Source: Blastobasis lacticolella (lineage: Eukaryota > Arthropoda > Insecta > Lepidoptera > Blastobasidae). Taken from it: DNA of 64,000 nucleotides. The DNA is taken from contig LR990041.1 in assembly GCA_905147135.1 (NCBI GenBank), forward strand, positions 1,240,001 through 1,304,000, read 5' to 3'. Positions 44,497 to 54,977 of the stretch are shown here, piece by piece (the first letter of the stretch is position 1; each line of letters starts with the position of its first letter). The position numbers and the translations under genes were made by a program. The notes beneath the pieces were generated by a model, which did no database searches, was not told the origin of the DNA, and saw nothing but the letters and a program-made list of their open reading frames with translations.

Positions 44497-44600
44497 AGAG
44501 GTGGGCAACGTAGTGATGACGTCCATTGTGTTGCTAATGTCCATAGACGACTGTGGTCATTTCCATCCGACAGTCCGCTTGCATATTTATCTGTCATAAT
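44497..44600 (+). mobile_element. CR1-type 3' end, diverged
   Basis: GAGGTGGGCAACGTAGTGAT, TGCTAATGTCCATAGACGAC, TCATTTCCATCCGACAGTCC. Confidence 0.55.
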
Positions 44601-44712
44601 CAAAAGCAAACGCCCCCATATCCTTTAACAATGATGATGATGAATTAGGTACGTAGTATTTGGAAATAATGATGTGAAATTAGGCGGCATTATTTATTCA
44701 GACTTTCAATAA

Positions 44713-45056
44713 GAGCGTCGGTGGCCTAATGGTAAAGTAGTCCGACACATAAGCGAGAGGTACTGGCTTCGAACCTCAGTGCCACCATCCTCTTTTATGA
44801 GTTGTGTACATCCTCTCGCAAGTTGCGACGATGCTCTTACGGTAAAAAACATCGTGATGAAAACTGCACATTCAGACGACTGAATGTGTAACCATGATCC
44901 AACCTGGTTATGTACCCCTGGTAGCAGGGTCCCAGAGGTCAGATTGCAGTCACTCCACTGTAACTAGTTACCTAATCTGCCAAATCCCGGATCATGGTCA
45001 CGGCGGACCCCGGACCCTCGCGAGTACACAACCGGAATTTTGACATCAAGATACTC
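44713..45056 (+). mobile_element. SINE1, near full length
   Basis: GAGCGTCGGTGGCCTAATGG, GGCTTCGAACCTCAGTGCC, CATTCAGACGACTGAATGTG, CGAGTACACAACCGGAATTT. Confidence 0.8.
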
Positions 45057-45425
45057 GCCCCAAATACACAACACGTATTAAATCATCAACCGACTATTGG
45101 TAAACGGTTATACGAGGGGAATCGATCAGCGACAAGTTTCACCTCGGGTAAGAAAATAGGGTCACGGCGGTCAGATGGCAGTGGCTCCACTGTAATTACT
45201 TACCTGATCTGCCAAATCCCGGATTATGGTCACGGCGGACCCCGGACCCTCGCGAGAACACAACCGGAATATTGACACCAAGATGATTACTTAGACTGTC
45301 AATTCACAACATATTCGGCCCACATACACAACACATATTGAATCATCAACCGACTATTGCTCAACGGTGGTTATACAACAACGGGAATCGATCAGCGACA
45401 GGTTTCACTTCGGGAAAGAAAACCA
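44928..45425 (+). repeat. Tandem duplication of a SINE1 3' end plus flank
   Basis: SINE1 3' end plus AAATCATCAACCGACTATTG and GGGAATCGATCAGCGACAAG at 44928-45158 is repeated at 45159-45425 (AATCATCAACCGACTATTG, GGGAATCGATCAGCGACAGG). The second copy has about 30 extra bases. Confidence 0.75.
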
Positions 45426-45559
45426 ACGTATTGTTGTACGCAATAACATTTTATTTATTAGCTATTTACAAGCGACGCACGCGCAGTGTGCCAATGCGTA
45501 CGCGCGGGAGTTGCAGTGTTTGAATGCTGATCTATCGATGGTGTACTTAAATATAGTGA

Positions 45560-46215
45560 CTATTGCCTAATAGTTCGTAATACATTATATTCGGGCGCGA
45601 ATCGCGTCGAGAAATAAGAGGGCAATTTTGACAGATGTCATAATTTTCTTCCGTCACTAGCGTTTTCTAGAGCGACAGACAATGTGTGAGATTGACACCT
45701 GTCAAAATAAGCTTCTTATTTCTCTGCAATTTTACATCCTATTAGGAAATATTTAAGGCCCTTTTTAGGATGTTAGCTATGAATAAAGAGGTCGAAAAAG
45801 AACTTAACAGCCGAAACGATGGTCTGAAACGATTTACAGTGGGTAGTTGATGGAAGAAGGTTCTTATTTAAGGTAGATAAATAGGCAGTCAAAAAATAGT
45901 TTCGGTGACCACAACCGCTTAATGGTTCGCTATACAATAAATTACTTAGATATTATTATAGGTATATTTGAAATAATTGATATAAAATGTTTGATATATA
46001 GCCAATGTTAAGAGATAAATAATTAAGTCGTTTTAAATTTATGTACATGAAAAGTAGTAATATTATGTAAATAAGAACAATAAAAATATATTTGTTGAAG
46101 AAAATAGAAATGGAAATAAGAAAAATAGATAATGAAGGGTTTACAAATTATGTAGATAGAATAAAAATTATGTTAGATTTACGTACTTTAATATCTGTTA
46201 TTTTGTACATCGTGT
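45560..46215. other. AT-rich flank downstream of gene B
   Basis: No coding frame or element ends recognised; may include the far part of the gene B 3' UTR. Confidence 0.4.
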
Positions 46216-46218
46216 TAG

Positions 46219-46224
46219 TTTATT
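46219..46224 (-). terminator. Polyadenylation signal of gene B (candidate)
   Basis: AATAAA on the minus strand, about 225 bases after the gene B stop, within an AT-rich 3' flank. Confidence 0.35.
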
Positions 46225-46447
46225 ACTTTCTGTAACAAAATTGTACTCAAATTATTAAAAAAAACATTATATTAGATCCACGCACTCACAGTTGCTACAG
46301 ATCAAAACTAATATTATTCGAACAAAAAAAAACACTTGACTAGCACTAAAAATATACAAAAAAAAGAACTTTTGGTAACAAAACTTTAGTACAGAGTATA
46401 CTTAGTAGTTACAATCTAATTTGTACATTCCCCACTTAGCTTAAAGC

Positions 46448-47019
46448 CTATTTTCCAGTAAAATCGATGGAGTAGGATCCCGTGTTTGGGTTAAAATTTT
46501 GCGCCGGGTGTCCAGCGAAGGGGTTGAAGTTCTGGTGAGGGTTATATTGGTTGTACTGCTGAGGAGTGGAGGCTTGATACGAGAACTGTGGTTGTTGGTG
46601 GTAAACCTGACTCTGAGGCCTGTACTGTGGCTCTGGTTGGTACTGTTGTGTGTAGGTTTGCTGAGGTTGAGGTTGATTATATTGTTGAGGAGCTTGGCTG
46701 AAGAGGTTAGACTGCTGAGGTTGGCTATACTGCTGAGGTTGGCTAAATTGCTGAGGCGCTTGACTGAAGAGCGTATTCTGCGTGAAACTCTGCTGAGGGA
46801 AAGACGGCGAAGACCTGAACGCGGCTGGGCGAGGACTCTCCTGCCTGGCTGGTTGGTGGAACTGCTGGAAGTTCGCTGGGGAACGGTTCTTGCTGTTGTA
46901 CTTCGGGTCTTCGTAGATCTTCGGGTCCTCTCGGTATTGCCCGTCGTCTTCTTGGCCGTCAGTCAGGGCGTTCGTGGGATTGTCGTTCTGCGTCGGCGGT
47001 GGCACCATAATGCCGGAGC
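46448..47019 (-). CDS. Gene B, exon 3: Gln/Pro/Tyr-rich last exon
   Basis: Acceptor TTTCACTTCCAG; the first two bases complete a Gly codon, then [12 protein letters not shown]. An acidic [16 protein letters not shown] block is followed by a low-complexity tail with FSQAPQQ and QPQQY repeats, then [17 protein letters not shown] and TAG. The plus-strand Leu/Arg-rich frame over the same bases is a shadow of this exon. Confidence 0.9.
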
Positions 47020-49493
47020 CTGGAAGTGAAAGGGTAGCTTTAGTATTCCCGTCGCTCCGTGACCATGATGCATGCAACTGTGTCGAAATATCGGGCCACT
47101 CGTCAACAAAGGTACGCGGTAGGAAACCTGGAACATACCCTTGAAATGTGTGATAATAACCGCGATAGTTTAAAACATAAAGCTTTAGTATTCTCATAAA
47201 TTTACTAGCGACCCGACCCGGCTTGGCACCAGTGTGTTTCTCTATAATTAAAGCATGTGCGAATTGCACCTAAAAAGGGTTGCGTCAATCCTGCAGCGTG
47301 TCCGGGGGAGCCATAACAGCCTCCTAAATATGTGGGCAAACAGACTGGACTGTTCCATGATGCAACACTGGCTTAAACCCCATGTTGCACCTGGGACTTA
47401 ATTTTTACTAATAATATATTTGCCTACTTAAGAATTTGACATTTTATTTGAATTTTGAATTATTTTTTTCTTATGATATTGTGATGATTTTATGAATTGA
47501 ATGTTTAATTATGTAATGATTTTAACAATATATTATAAGTGATTTAACTTACACAATATAATATGGACTGTTAAAAATCGTATTTATATGGTCTGAAATA
47601 AATTATTAATAGTAATGATAATAATATAAAGAAAGGTTCGGAAGAAATTGTTTATGCGATAGTGAAAACCGCATCAAAATCCATTGCATATTTTAAGAGT
47701 CCAAACAACTATTTAGAGCATTCCCCGTAACAAAGGCGATAAAAGATGAACAGAGACGCTTCCTCTCTCCAGACTCAGGTGGTCGAGGCGGCCACAATTC
47801 AAATCGCCCTACGTTGAACGCGTTCAAAGGAAGAAGCTAATATTGAGGTTCCACTAAGACGATAGTCATGACTACCAGAAGGTAGTGCACCTTTTTTTTA
47901 CGCGAGGAATGCATTACCCGCAATACCTTCCGTAGGTGTGGACGGAGGGCCTGTGTGGGACTCCCAACAGTCGCCGGTGAACCCACTAAAAGGAGGTGTC
48001 ATGGGGGTAGCCGAAGCCATATCATCCACGACACCTCCGGAGAAGGTGCACCTAAATTTACTCTACCAAGTGCCTTCGTCACATAACTGGCAAAACAAAC
48101 AACCGAGCGGTATGCCGTTGAAACGATCCAGTAATTACTGTATCATAGACCGCATTGTATAAATTATACAATTTAAATAAAAGTACAACTAATAGTTAAG
48201 TAGGCCGTGAAGGTCGCTGCTACGGCCACAGAGCGGTCAGCCCATTGCGTCAGGTCACACACATGGGCAGTCGGTTGCACTTTTTGCAACATCTCATGTT
48301 TTGTTTTGATCACTTTCGTCACTTACCGGAAGGAGTAGCGCATTTGGAAATGGGCGAGTTATGTGGCCGCTTCCTGTCGGATTGGGTGTCGAAAAGATGT
48401 GGAGATAGTGGTTTGGATAGTTGTTTTATTGTTATTTTAATTTAATGTGCATAGTTTCAGAAAACAGCTGAGTGGTTTCGATGATTAATTAATATGCTCT
48501 GCCACGCAGAGGTCCCGGATTCGATTCCCGGCGGAGAAAAAATTTAAGTGATTAATTTCAATTTCTGTTACGGGTCTGAATGTTATATGTTTAACACCCT
48601 TAACACATGATTTCCTTACTTTGTGAATTGTCCAAGCATATTTTATTTTTATTTAACCCAGAGTAATAATTCGATTTTGAAAAGTTACGACCGTTTCAAA
48701 CCATAAACAGATATAATATGAGCGCGCGTCGATATCTTTTATATGGGCCTAGTCCGCTGTAGCTTATGCCGTCGAGTTTTTATGTGTAGTCGCAAACTAA
48801 AATGCATTTACAAATCGTGTACCATATCGACATTTCTGAATCGATACAGCAATTTATCTCGCTACCGTACGTTGTAAGATTCGATGAAGTTATAAATACT
48901 TGCGTAAACCGATCTAATTGGCATTTGCCAATAAATAGGTACGCTCCACAAATCTATGAAGTTGTTATAAGACGACTTGACATGATGGTTTAAAAATTTA
49001 ATACATTATTTATTCTCCTATCGCAAGGTAGACAAGTGGTAATAAAAGATAGATTTTTTAAACATAGGTGCGGCTAAATAAACTCCTGTCCCGAAACTTT
49101 TACAATGGAGGACTTCTTTGAGGCCACTTCAAACGCTGTATGCGTCGCTGAATAAAGTGTAAGTCAGAGTTTAGTCCATTCAGTCGATAAGAAGAAGAAT
49201 ATACTCCAGTAATTCTCACCTTGAGGTTCGAACCCTCTCTTACTGCTAGCACCATAAGAGATCTCCCTCAGCTTCCCACTATCCACATCCACATATCCAT
49301 ACTTCCCAGCGACATCTCCGTTAGGATACTTAGTCTCAATCTTGAAGGAACCATCGGCACCTTCGTACCCATAACTATATGAGCCGTCATCGTTTTGTCT
49401 GTTGATTTGCTTCAGTATAGGCACTGGGGTAGTTGTCGGCCCATTGTAGGATTGCGCCTGGATGTAGCCGATGGCTAGGCAGATGAGGGTGAT
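46448..49493 (-). CDS. Gene B: secreted R&R (Chitin_bind_4) cuticular protein with Gln/Pro/Tyr tail, possibly Cpr97Eb-like
   Basis: Paralogue of gene A, same strand, about 17 kb away; a chitin-binding structural cuticle protein. Two certain coding exons: 49493-49220 and 47019-46448, joined CAAG|GTGAGA to TTCCAG|GC in phase 1 (281 residues). It opens inside a signal peptide ([14 protein letters not shown]), so a short upstream exon supplies the ATG. Then come [17 protein letters not shown], the R&R domain ([47 protein letters not shown]), then MVPPPTQ and [19 protein letters not shown]. The tail of about 130 residues is rich in QPQQYSQ and QAPQQ repeats and ends SYSIDFTGK. The GQYREDP block after the domain recalls, from memory, Drosophila Cpr97Eb. 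The R&R assignment is firm; the orthologue name is inference. Confidence 0.85.
47049..47180 (+). mobile_element. Family 5 insertion with 13-bp target duplication in gene B intron
   Basis: AGCTTTAGTATTC occurs at 47036-47048 and 47181-47193, flanking CCGTCGCTCCGTGACCATGA … GTTTAAAACATAA. The long duplication and A-rich end fit target-primed reverse transcription of a short retroelement. The element starts about 30 bases upstream of the exon 3 acceptor. Confidence 0.75.
47200..48460. other. Gene B intron stretch, little recognised
   Basis: AT-rich sequence with a short inverted pair GGAGGTGTC/GACACCTCC near 47992-48035. The open frames (for example 47938-48162) show no known domain. Confidence 0.4.
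48466..48655 (+). mobile_element. SINE2 with internal deletion
   Basis: GCTGAGTGGTTTCGATGATT, GGTCCCGGATTCGATTCCCG, TTTCAATTTCTGTTACGGGT, then a shortened TTACTTTGTGAATTGTCCAA end. Confidence 0.7.
49220..49493 (-). CDS. Gene B, exon 2: signal peptide and complete R&R domain
   Basis: Acceptor CTCTTTTTCCAG, then ATC ACC in phase 0; donor CAA G|GTGAGA in phase 1. The whole chitin-binding domain is in one exon, whereas gene A splits it with two introns. A LINE tail fragment (about 49525-49695) begins only about 30 bases upstream of the acceptor. Confidence 0.9.
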
Positions 49494-49524
49494 CTGGAAA
49501 AAGAGAGGGTTTTGGTTAAATACG

Positions 49525-49695
49525 TGTGGAACACGTTGCCTGGTAGTATGTTCCCTGTTGATTATAATCTGGACGCCTTCAAGGCTAGAGTGAATAGGCT
49601 GTTCCTAGACAGGCATGCTCCATCATCGGCCGCATCGTCACTTACCACCAGGTGAGATGGCGGTCAATTGCCTGGCTAGTCCAATATAAAAATAA
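49525..49695 (+). mobile_element. Family 4 (jockey-like) LINE tail beside gene B exon 2
   Basis: GTGTGGAACACGTTGCCTGG, CTGGACGCCTTCAAGGCTAG, CACCAGGTGAGATGGCGGTC, GCCTGGCTAGTCC. Confidence 0.7.
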
Positions 49696-49963
49696 AACAG
49701 ACAGAATACGTCGGATAACTCCCGACCAAGTTTACATATAGGCAAATATCTTCTAATTAGAGATGAAACGGATAGTTGTTTGGCCGGATACCGGATACCG
49801 GATACCGGATATCCGGCCAGCCTCCTAGCCGGATATCCGGATATCCGGCGGCCGGATATTCGGCAGAAAATAGTCTCTGAACAAGTTTGTGCAAGCTGTA
49901 ATCGCGGCGTGGGACTTTATACGACTGCATGTGTTTATGTAATTTAAAGTCTTCGTTTAATGT

Positions 49964-50210
49964 GAATAAAAAAAATCGTGGACAAATTCACACAGCGCCT
50001 TTTAGCCCCAAAGTAAGCAAAACTTGTGTTATGGTTGCTAGATAACTGAGTAACTACTTATATACTTTTAAATACATACTTATTATACATAGAACACCCA
50101 GACCCGTTACAGAAATTAAAATTCATTATTTCAATTTCTGTCCGGCCAGGAATCGAACCCGGGACCTCTTGCGGGACCTCGTGTTGACCACTGAACCACT
50201 CAGGTCGTCA
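49964..50210 (-). mobile_element. SINE2 inside the hAT element
   Basis: ACAAATTCACACAGCGCCTT, TTAAAATTCATTATTTCAAT, GGCCAGGAATCGAACCCGGG, then a small duplication GGGACCTC … GGGACCTCG, ending CACTCAGGTCGTCA. Confidence 0.8.
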
Positions 50211-50402
50211 ATAATTTGAACGTTAAACTGATCAATTCTTCCGCCCTCATACGGATTGATAGTTTTAAAATACGAGCTTACACATTAGCCCACAGCATCG
50301 TAGAGCATAAACGACATCGTATACTACCACTAAATATAAAGAAATTCATATTTTTATTCCAGTATTCCAGATATTTTTTTAATATCTTTATTATCAATAT
50401 AC

Positions 50403-50640
50403 ACGATGTTACATAATATATGTATGAAGCCGTGAACTGGATGGAGTGCTAAACGTATTAAAACGATAGGAACAATTATAACACATGCTTTGCTTACTTT
50501 GCTTAGATGGCGCTGTGTGAATTTATTTATTATTATTATTTATGTCGTACGTGAAATAGTTGTACCTATCGTTTTAATACGTTTAGCAATCCATCCAGTT
50601 CACGGCTTCATACATATATTATGTAACAGCCTGTATATCT
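50403..50640. repeat. Foldback element with a SINE2 piece in its loop
   Basis: Left arm GTTACATAATATATGTATGA, AGCCGTGAACTGGATGGAGT, GTATTAAAACGATAGGAACA is inverted in the right arm (TACCTATCGTTTTAATACGT … GTTCACGGCTTCATACATAT … ATGTAACAGCC). The loop (about 50483-50545) holds TTGCTTAGATGGCGCTGTGT, the 3' end of SINE2. A partial relative is at 32585-32672. Confidence 0.75.
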
Positions 50641-50739
50641 TGATTGACTTTGGAAAAAATATTACACTAAATACATTATTATACTAAACAGCACTTGTCA
50701 AAATTACACACGACAAAAATGCGCATTTATGCTGATCAG

Positions 50740-51055
50740 CGGGTGTCACCCTGTTGGGCAAAGTACGTTATGTCCACACTCGTGGAAGTTACAAAGTCAC
50801 ACCTATGCCCGAGAAAATTTGAGAACGCTCAATGCGATGGTGTGGGCATGTGCTCCGCCGCCCCAAAGATCACCATAGTGCAAGTAGCCCTAAATTGGCG
50901 ACGACGACTCGCTGACGCGGAAGACACCCACACGCCACCTGGCTGACGGCGGACCAACGGGACCTGAAGGACAATATTGTTGACGCTGCTACTGCTCAGA
51001 ATAGAGAGAAATGGAGGAAGCAGACAAGGAGAGCTGACTCCAGTTAATGGAAAAG
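50740..51055 (+). pseudogene. Endonuclease-RT C-terminal fragment inside the hAT element
   Basis: With frameshifts the plus strand reads ENLRTLNAMVWACAPPPQ and, further on, RRTNGT and EKWRKQTRRADS. This is the LRWxGHVLRRP … QNREKWR pattern of R1- or RTE-type elements. A reading-frame remnant only. Confidence 0.45.
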
Positions 51056-52023
51056 GCATAGTGCAAAGAGACCAGAAAACTATTAATATTTTTTGCTAAC
51101 CTACCAAATGAACGATACGAGTAGAATAGGCGCCGATGCCGACATAATAATAATAGTGTTTTGATTAATATTTATGGTTTTTGAACTTTTTGATACGACT
51201 TTTTACTCGACTGCTACAGAAGGGCATATATTTCCGATGAGCAAAATCACTTTTGTGAACTTTTCATCCATTTTTTACTATCCGGTATCCGGCCGGATAT
51301 TAACGAATTATCCGGTATCCGGCCGGATAGTAAATTATGGCCGGATAGGCCGGATACCGGATAGTGGCCGGATATCCGTTTCATCTTTACTTCTAATGTA
51401 CTGAACTGATTTTAATGAAACAAAGCTAGAACCTATCTCGCTTATACTGGCTTTCAAATAGAGAAAACCGCATCCAAATCGCCTTATTACTTCAGGAGTT
51501 ACGATGCTACATACAACACACCTCGCCACAGATACACTCGTGAAACTTCTTCACACCTCGTTTTTCGTCGAGGATAAAAAATTAAGTTACTAAAGGTACT
51601 TCTACAAGTTGCATTTCGGAAAGTGTGAGAAGCAGTTTCACGACCTTATTGAATACGGTCAGGAAACGAGATCAGGGCGGAGTTTCCATCCTTATGTCGA
51701 GGATGTTCATTGAACGTACTAAGAAGGTATTTATTTTTATTATCGATGCTGTTTTTGGAAGTCAGTAGCTCCAAAAAGAGATAATCGTCTTCCATAACAT
51801 CGACCGTAAAATAAAAATCCATCTCACCGTGAAGGTTACAGTCTAGACCCAGACACTGTTAAATCGAGTTCCGGAATGATTATATCTGTTATAAAAGGTT
51901 AACTCAGTTTAATAACATTTCATTTCAATCTTAAAATAATTGTGTTGAAACTGCATTCGTAGGTATGGCATAGTGCGGTCCATTCTCTTTTCGTTGTTGG
52001 CTTTGATTTTTACTAAAACGATA

Positions 52024-52275
52024 CCTACTAATATTAAAATTACGAAATTTGAGGAATGGATGTTTGGACGTTTCTTACTCCTTCACGAAAAAACTACTGA
52101 ACGGATTTTGATGAAAGTTGGCAGGAGCTCTATAGCTTGAAATTTGGTAGCTCATATTCCAGAATAGCATATAGGCTATAATTAATTTTGAAACTGTATA
52201 TGTGGTTTTCGCGGAAACGGGTCTAGACCGTTATTTGAATTTTACGCTGACGAAGTTGCGGAAAAAAGCTAGTGT
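52024..52275 (+). mobile_element. Helitron-like or LINE-tail non-coding element
   Basis: CCTACTAATATTAAAATTAC, GGAATGGATGTTTGG, AAAACTACTGAACGGATTTT, ending GACGAAGTTGCGGAAAAAAG CTAGT. Start and end strings fit a common lepidopteran non-autonomous Helitron family, recalled from memory. Confidence 0.5.
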
Positions 52276-52563
52276 AAAATATGTGGACGGCATTGCCATA
52301 ATCTCCACGTGCAACGTTTGCCCCAGGGATCATGAATTCCCGATCAGGGTTTAACAGACATTCGACAGAAACACTATACATTGAAAAATTGTTTAATTAA
52401 AACTGCACTTGTTTAAACCTAACGCACTTTCCAAACAACCAAAGCCGCGTCTCGAAGTTAGTCGACATTGAAAGCACTAGTACAGTGCCACAAAATCATC
52501 TGCACTGTAGACAAAATCAGAACTATAGTTGCCATTAAGTAAACCTTATTCCACTAGACTCAC

Positions 52564-52575
52564 TAGCGCCGCCAT
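52564..52575 (-). CDS. Gene B, coding exon 1 (speculative)
   Basis: ATG GCG GCG CTA|GTGAGT is an in-phase (phase 0) start and donor. Fused to exon 2 it gives [18 protein letters not shown], a plausible signal peptide. An initiator-like TCAGT on the minus strand lies about 75 bases upstream (52647-52651), with no TATA box. The resulting intron is 3.1 kb and contains the hAT element. Other tiny first exons cannot be excluded. Confidence 0.28.
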
Positions 52576-52792
52576 CAAGATAGTAGCATTGCAGGGTAAG
52601 TGGCGCGCGAAGTGACCTTGATCTTGCGACGCGTGCGCGGGCGCACTGAGCGTGCTGAACGGCTGTTACAGTACGCGTTGCGAAAGTTTATTTTGGCTGA
52701 TATTTTAGAATGGGTTCGACCAGTGAATCGAGTTTTTTTGCTGGATTTGCCCTACCGCTTATTTCCACGCTGCAACTGCTATGGAACCAGTA

Positions 52793-53039
52793 GCCGTATT
52801 CACAATGGCTCGGAAATCTGATTCGGATACGGAATTGACAAAGGACCCTGCAAAAGTTCTTAAGAAAATATGGTTTCAGTTATTTTTGATAAAATTTTCA
52901 TATGTTATAGAGAGTAGAGTTTCCGTGGAATCTATCGGGATTCTGAATAACAGTTTTCGAATCGATCGACACGGATTCACAGATCACGAATTTCGTGTCG
53001 AATCGTTCGGAAACGGTTTCGAATCATTGTGAATACGGC
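52793..53039. mobile_element. 247-bp MITE flanked by TA
   Basis: GCCGTATTCACAATG at the left is the inverse of CATTGTGAATACGGC at the right; TA dinucleotides at 52791-52792 and 53040-53041. A mariner/Tc1-type TA duplication is likely. It lies about 220 bases upstream of the speculative gene B exon 1. Confidence 0.72.
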
Positions 53040-53576
53040 TATAGGACCTACAGCGGCGACCACACACAGGTTCAGGGGGGCGATTCTCACGCATTCCACA
53101 TTAGAATTCGACATTTTGTTTAGCCACAAATATCTATTAAAAAGTCACTGGATGTCTATTGCAAGCAAACAACTTAAACTTAACGATTTGCGCTAATCCT
53201 TTATTGTCAAATATCGTTTTAAATTACATTTTAATAGGGATATTTAGCTAGAAAATATGTCGAAATTAAGGGTCACAGAGCGAGAATTAGGCCCCTGAGT
53301 TTTACACTCAGGCGCGCCCGAGGACAAGCTAAAGATGGGAGAAAGAAAGATAGTGTGACTTGAAATATAACGAGTCTTCACGTCACCCATACCACAACTC
53401 TTAACATCAAGTCTTCTACCAGTGCTTTTTATCTGTCATGACCTATGGTGCCGAGAAGTAGACGCTTCCGTTAAGATTAGTTCACCAGTTCAAGGTCGCG
53501 TAGCGTGCTATGCTCGAAGTCTCTCTGAAGGATATAATTTGTGAAGAAATAACCCAATAGTAGTAGTAGAAGTTGG

Positions 53577-53822
53577 CCGTGTGGTGTCCGGCAGAGTAGA
53601 ATAGCACCAACCCCTTACACTCGTGGGTGTCGTACAAGGCGACTAATGTTTTCGAGCCACAAGATCAAAAGTCTCCGTAGTCTGGAAAATGGGCAGCAGC
53701 ATATTCCATTGTTATATTTTAACACTGCGATCTCCGACCCGCCTGCCAAGCGTGGAGATTCCCGACTCCCCTTTCGTGGGAGAGGCCCTAAGTCCTGCAG
53801 TGGACTGTTATGAGCTGTGGCC
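53577..53822 (+). mobile_element. Repeat family 3 copy
   Basis: GCCGTGTGGTGTCCGGCAGA … GAGAGGCCCTAAGTCCTGCA, GTGGACTGTTATGAGCTGTG. Confidence 0.72.
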
Positions 53823-53857
53823 ATGCGTAAAGCGAAGGAGTAGGTGCCAAATCTAAC

Positions 53858-53993
53858 AATGGAAAACGCTGCTGCCCATTTTTCAGTATACGGAGACTCC
53901 AGACCTTTTACCTCGAAAATATTAGTCGCCTTGTATGACATCCACGTGTGTAAGAGGTTGGTGCTATCCTACTCTGCCGGACACCACATAACC
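53858..53993 (-). mobile_element. Repeat family 3 copy, inverted partner
   Basis: AATGGAAAACGCTGCTGCCC, GTCGCCTTGTATGACATCCA, CTCTGCCGGACACCACAT. It lies 36 bases from the copy before it and in the opposite orientation. Confidence 0.68.
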
Positions 53994-54490
53994 GAAGAAA
54001 AAACACCTACACGACAGTGTATTAAAAATCAGAAAGTTGTTTCAAACAATTAATATTATTTATGTACAAGTTTGATATATGGCTTAGGCCGTAACTGTGA
54101 ACTTGAGCCGATAACTGTCAAGATAAATAAGAAAATAAAAAACTAAGAATCTTCTGTAAACTATAGGTATATAACTCCGCGTAAATATTAATATAAGTTT
54201 TAATTATATCATGTTTAGTTAAATGGGTAAGAGCAAAATACCTTATAAGCTTATTTGTAATTGAAGTTCTTAACAAAACCTTTCAGGAAGTGCTTACAGT
54301 GGTACGTAGAAACTGGTTCTCCAGACTGATCGTTGCGGTTAATTGAACTAAAAAGAATAATCACAAGTTCACTTTGTGGTTACGGATTTAAAAATGAATG
54401 AGTATATTATTATTCATACGATTAAGTTTATGAATCATATCAATGTTGCCCTAATAACATTGACTCATTATCGAAAGTTAACCATAACCA

Positions 54491-54798
54491 CAATCCCGCT
54501 CCGGCCATGTACCAATGACTGTTTTCTGAGTTATGTAGGTACATTAGTTGAATACTAACCGATGCTCTTACGGTGAGGGAAAACATCGTGATGAAACCTG
54601 CACATTCAGGCAACTGGATGTGTAACCATGATCCAATGAAATGAAAAAAATGTTAGCAGGGTCATGGAGGTCAGACGGCAGTCGCTCTACTGTAATTACC
54701 TGACCTGCCAAATCCTGGATCATGGTCAAGGCGGACCCCGGGCCCCGTGCGCGAGAGCACAACCGGGACATTAACGCCAAGATGATGATGATGACAAT
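54491..54798 (+). mobile_element. SINE1 lacking most of the tRNA head
   Basis: Starts at AATCCCGCTCCGGCCATGTA, has the full body, and ends AACGCCAAGATGATGATGAT. Confidence 0.78.
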
Positions 54799-54977
54799 CC
54801 AGAAACACACTACTCTATTTTTAACCGACAACGCAAGAAAGGGGGGGTTGGGGTTGTTGGGGGGAGATGTCTTTGTATTTGACTACGGCATTATAGCTCC
54901 CGAACAGATAGATCAAATTTTGACTTGATTATGCATGATATACAACAAAAATTGTTTCTAGTAATCTCAAATCTTAA

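Larger units (their letters stand above)
49758..51389. mobile_element. hAT-type non-autonomous element, 1632 bp, with 8-bp target duplication
   Basis: The ends TAGAGATGAAACGGAT and (reverse strand) TAAAGATGAAACGGAT match at 15 of 16 positions. Flanks are CTTCTAAT at 49750-49757 and 51390-51397. Subterminal GGATACCGGATACCGGATA and ATCCGGTATCCGGCCGGATA clusters at both ends resemble transposase-binding repeats of hAT elements. The 29396-29570 copy of the host repeat shows the unoccupied site. Inside are a SINE2, a foldback element and an RT fragment; no transposase frame. Confidence 0.82.

Noticed and set aside
46499..47029. Plus-strand frame of 176 codons rich in Leu and Arg
   Set aside because: Antisense shadow of gene B exon 3, whose Gln/Pro codons keep the opposite frame open.
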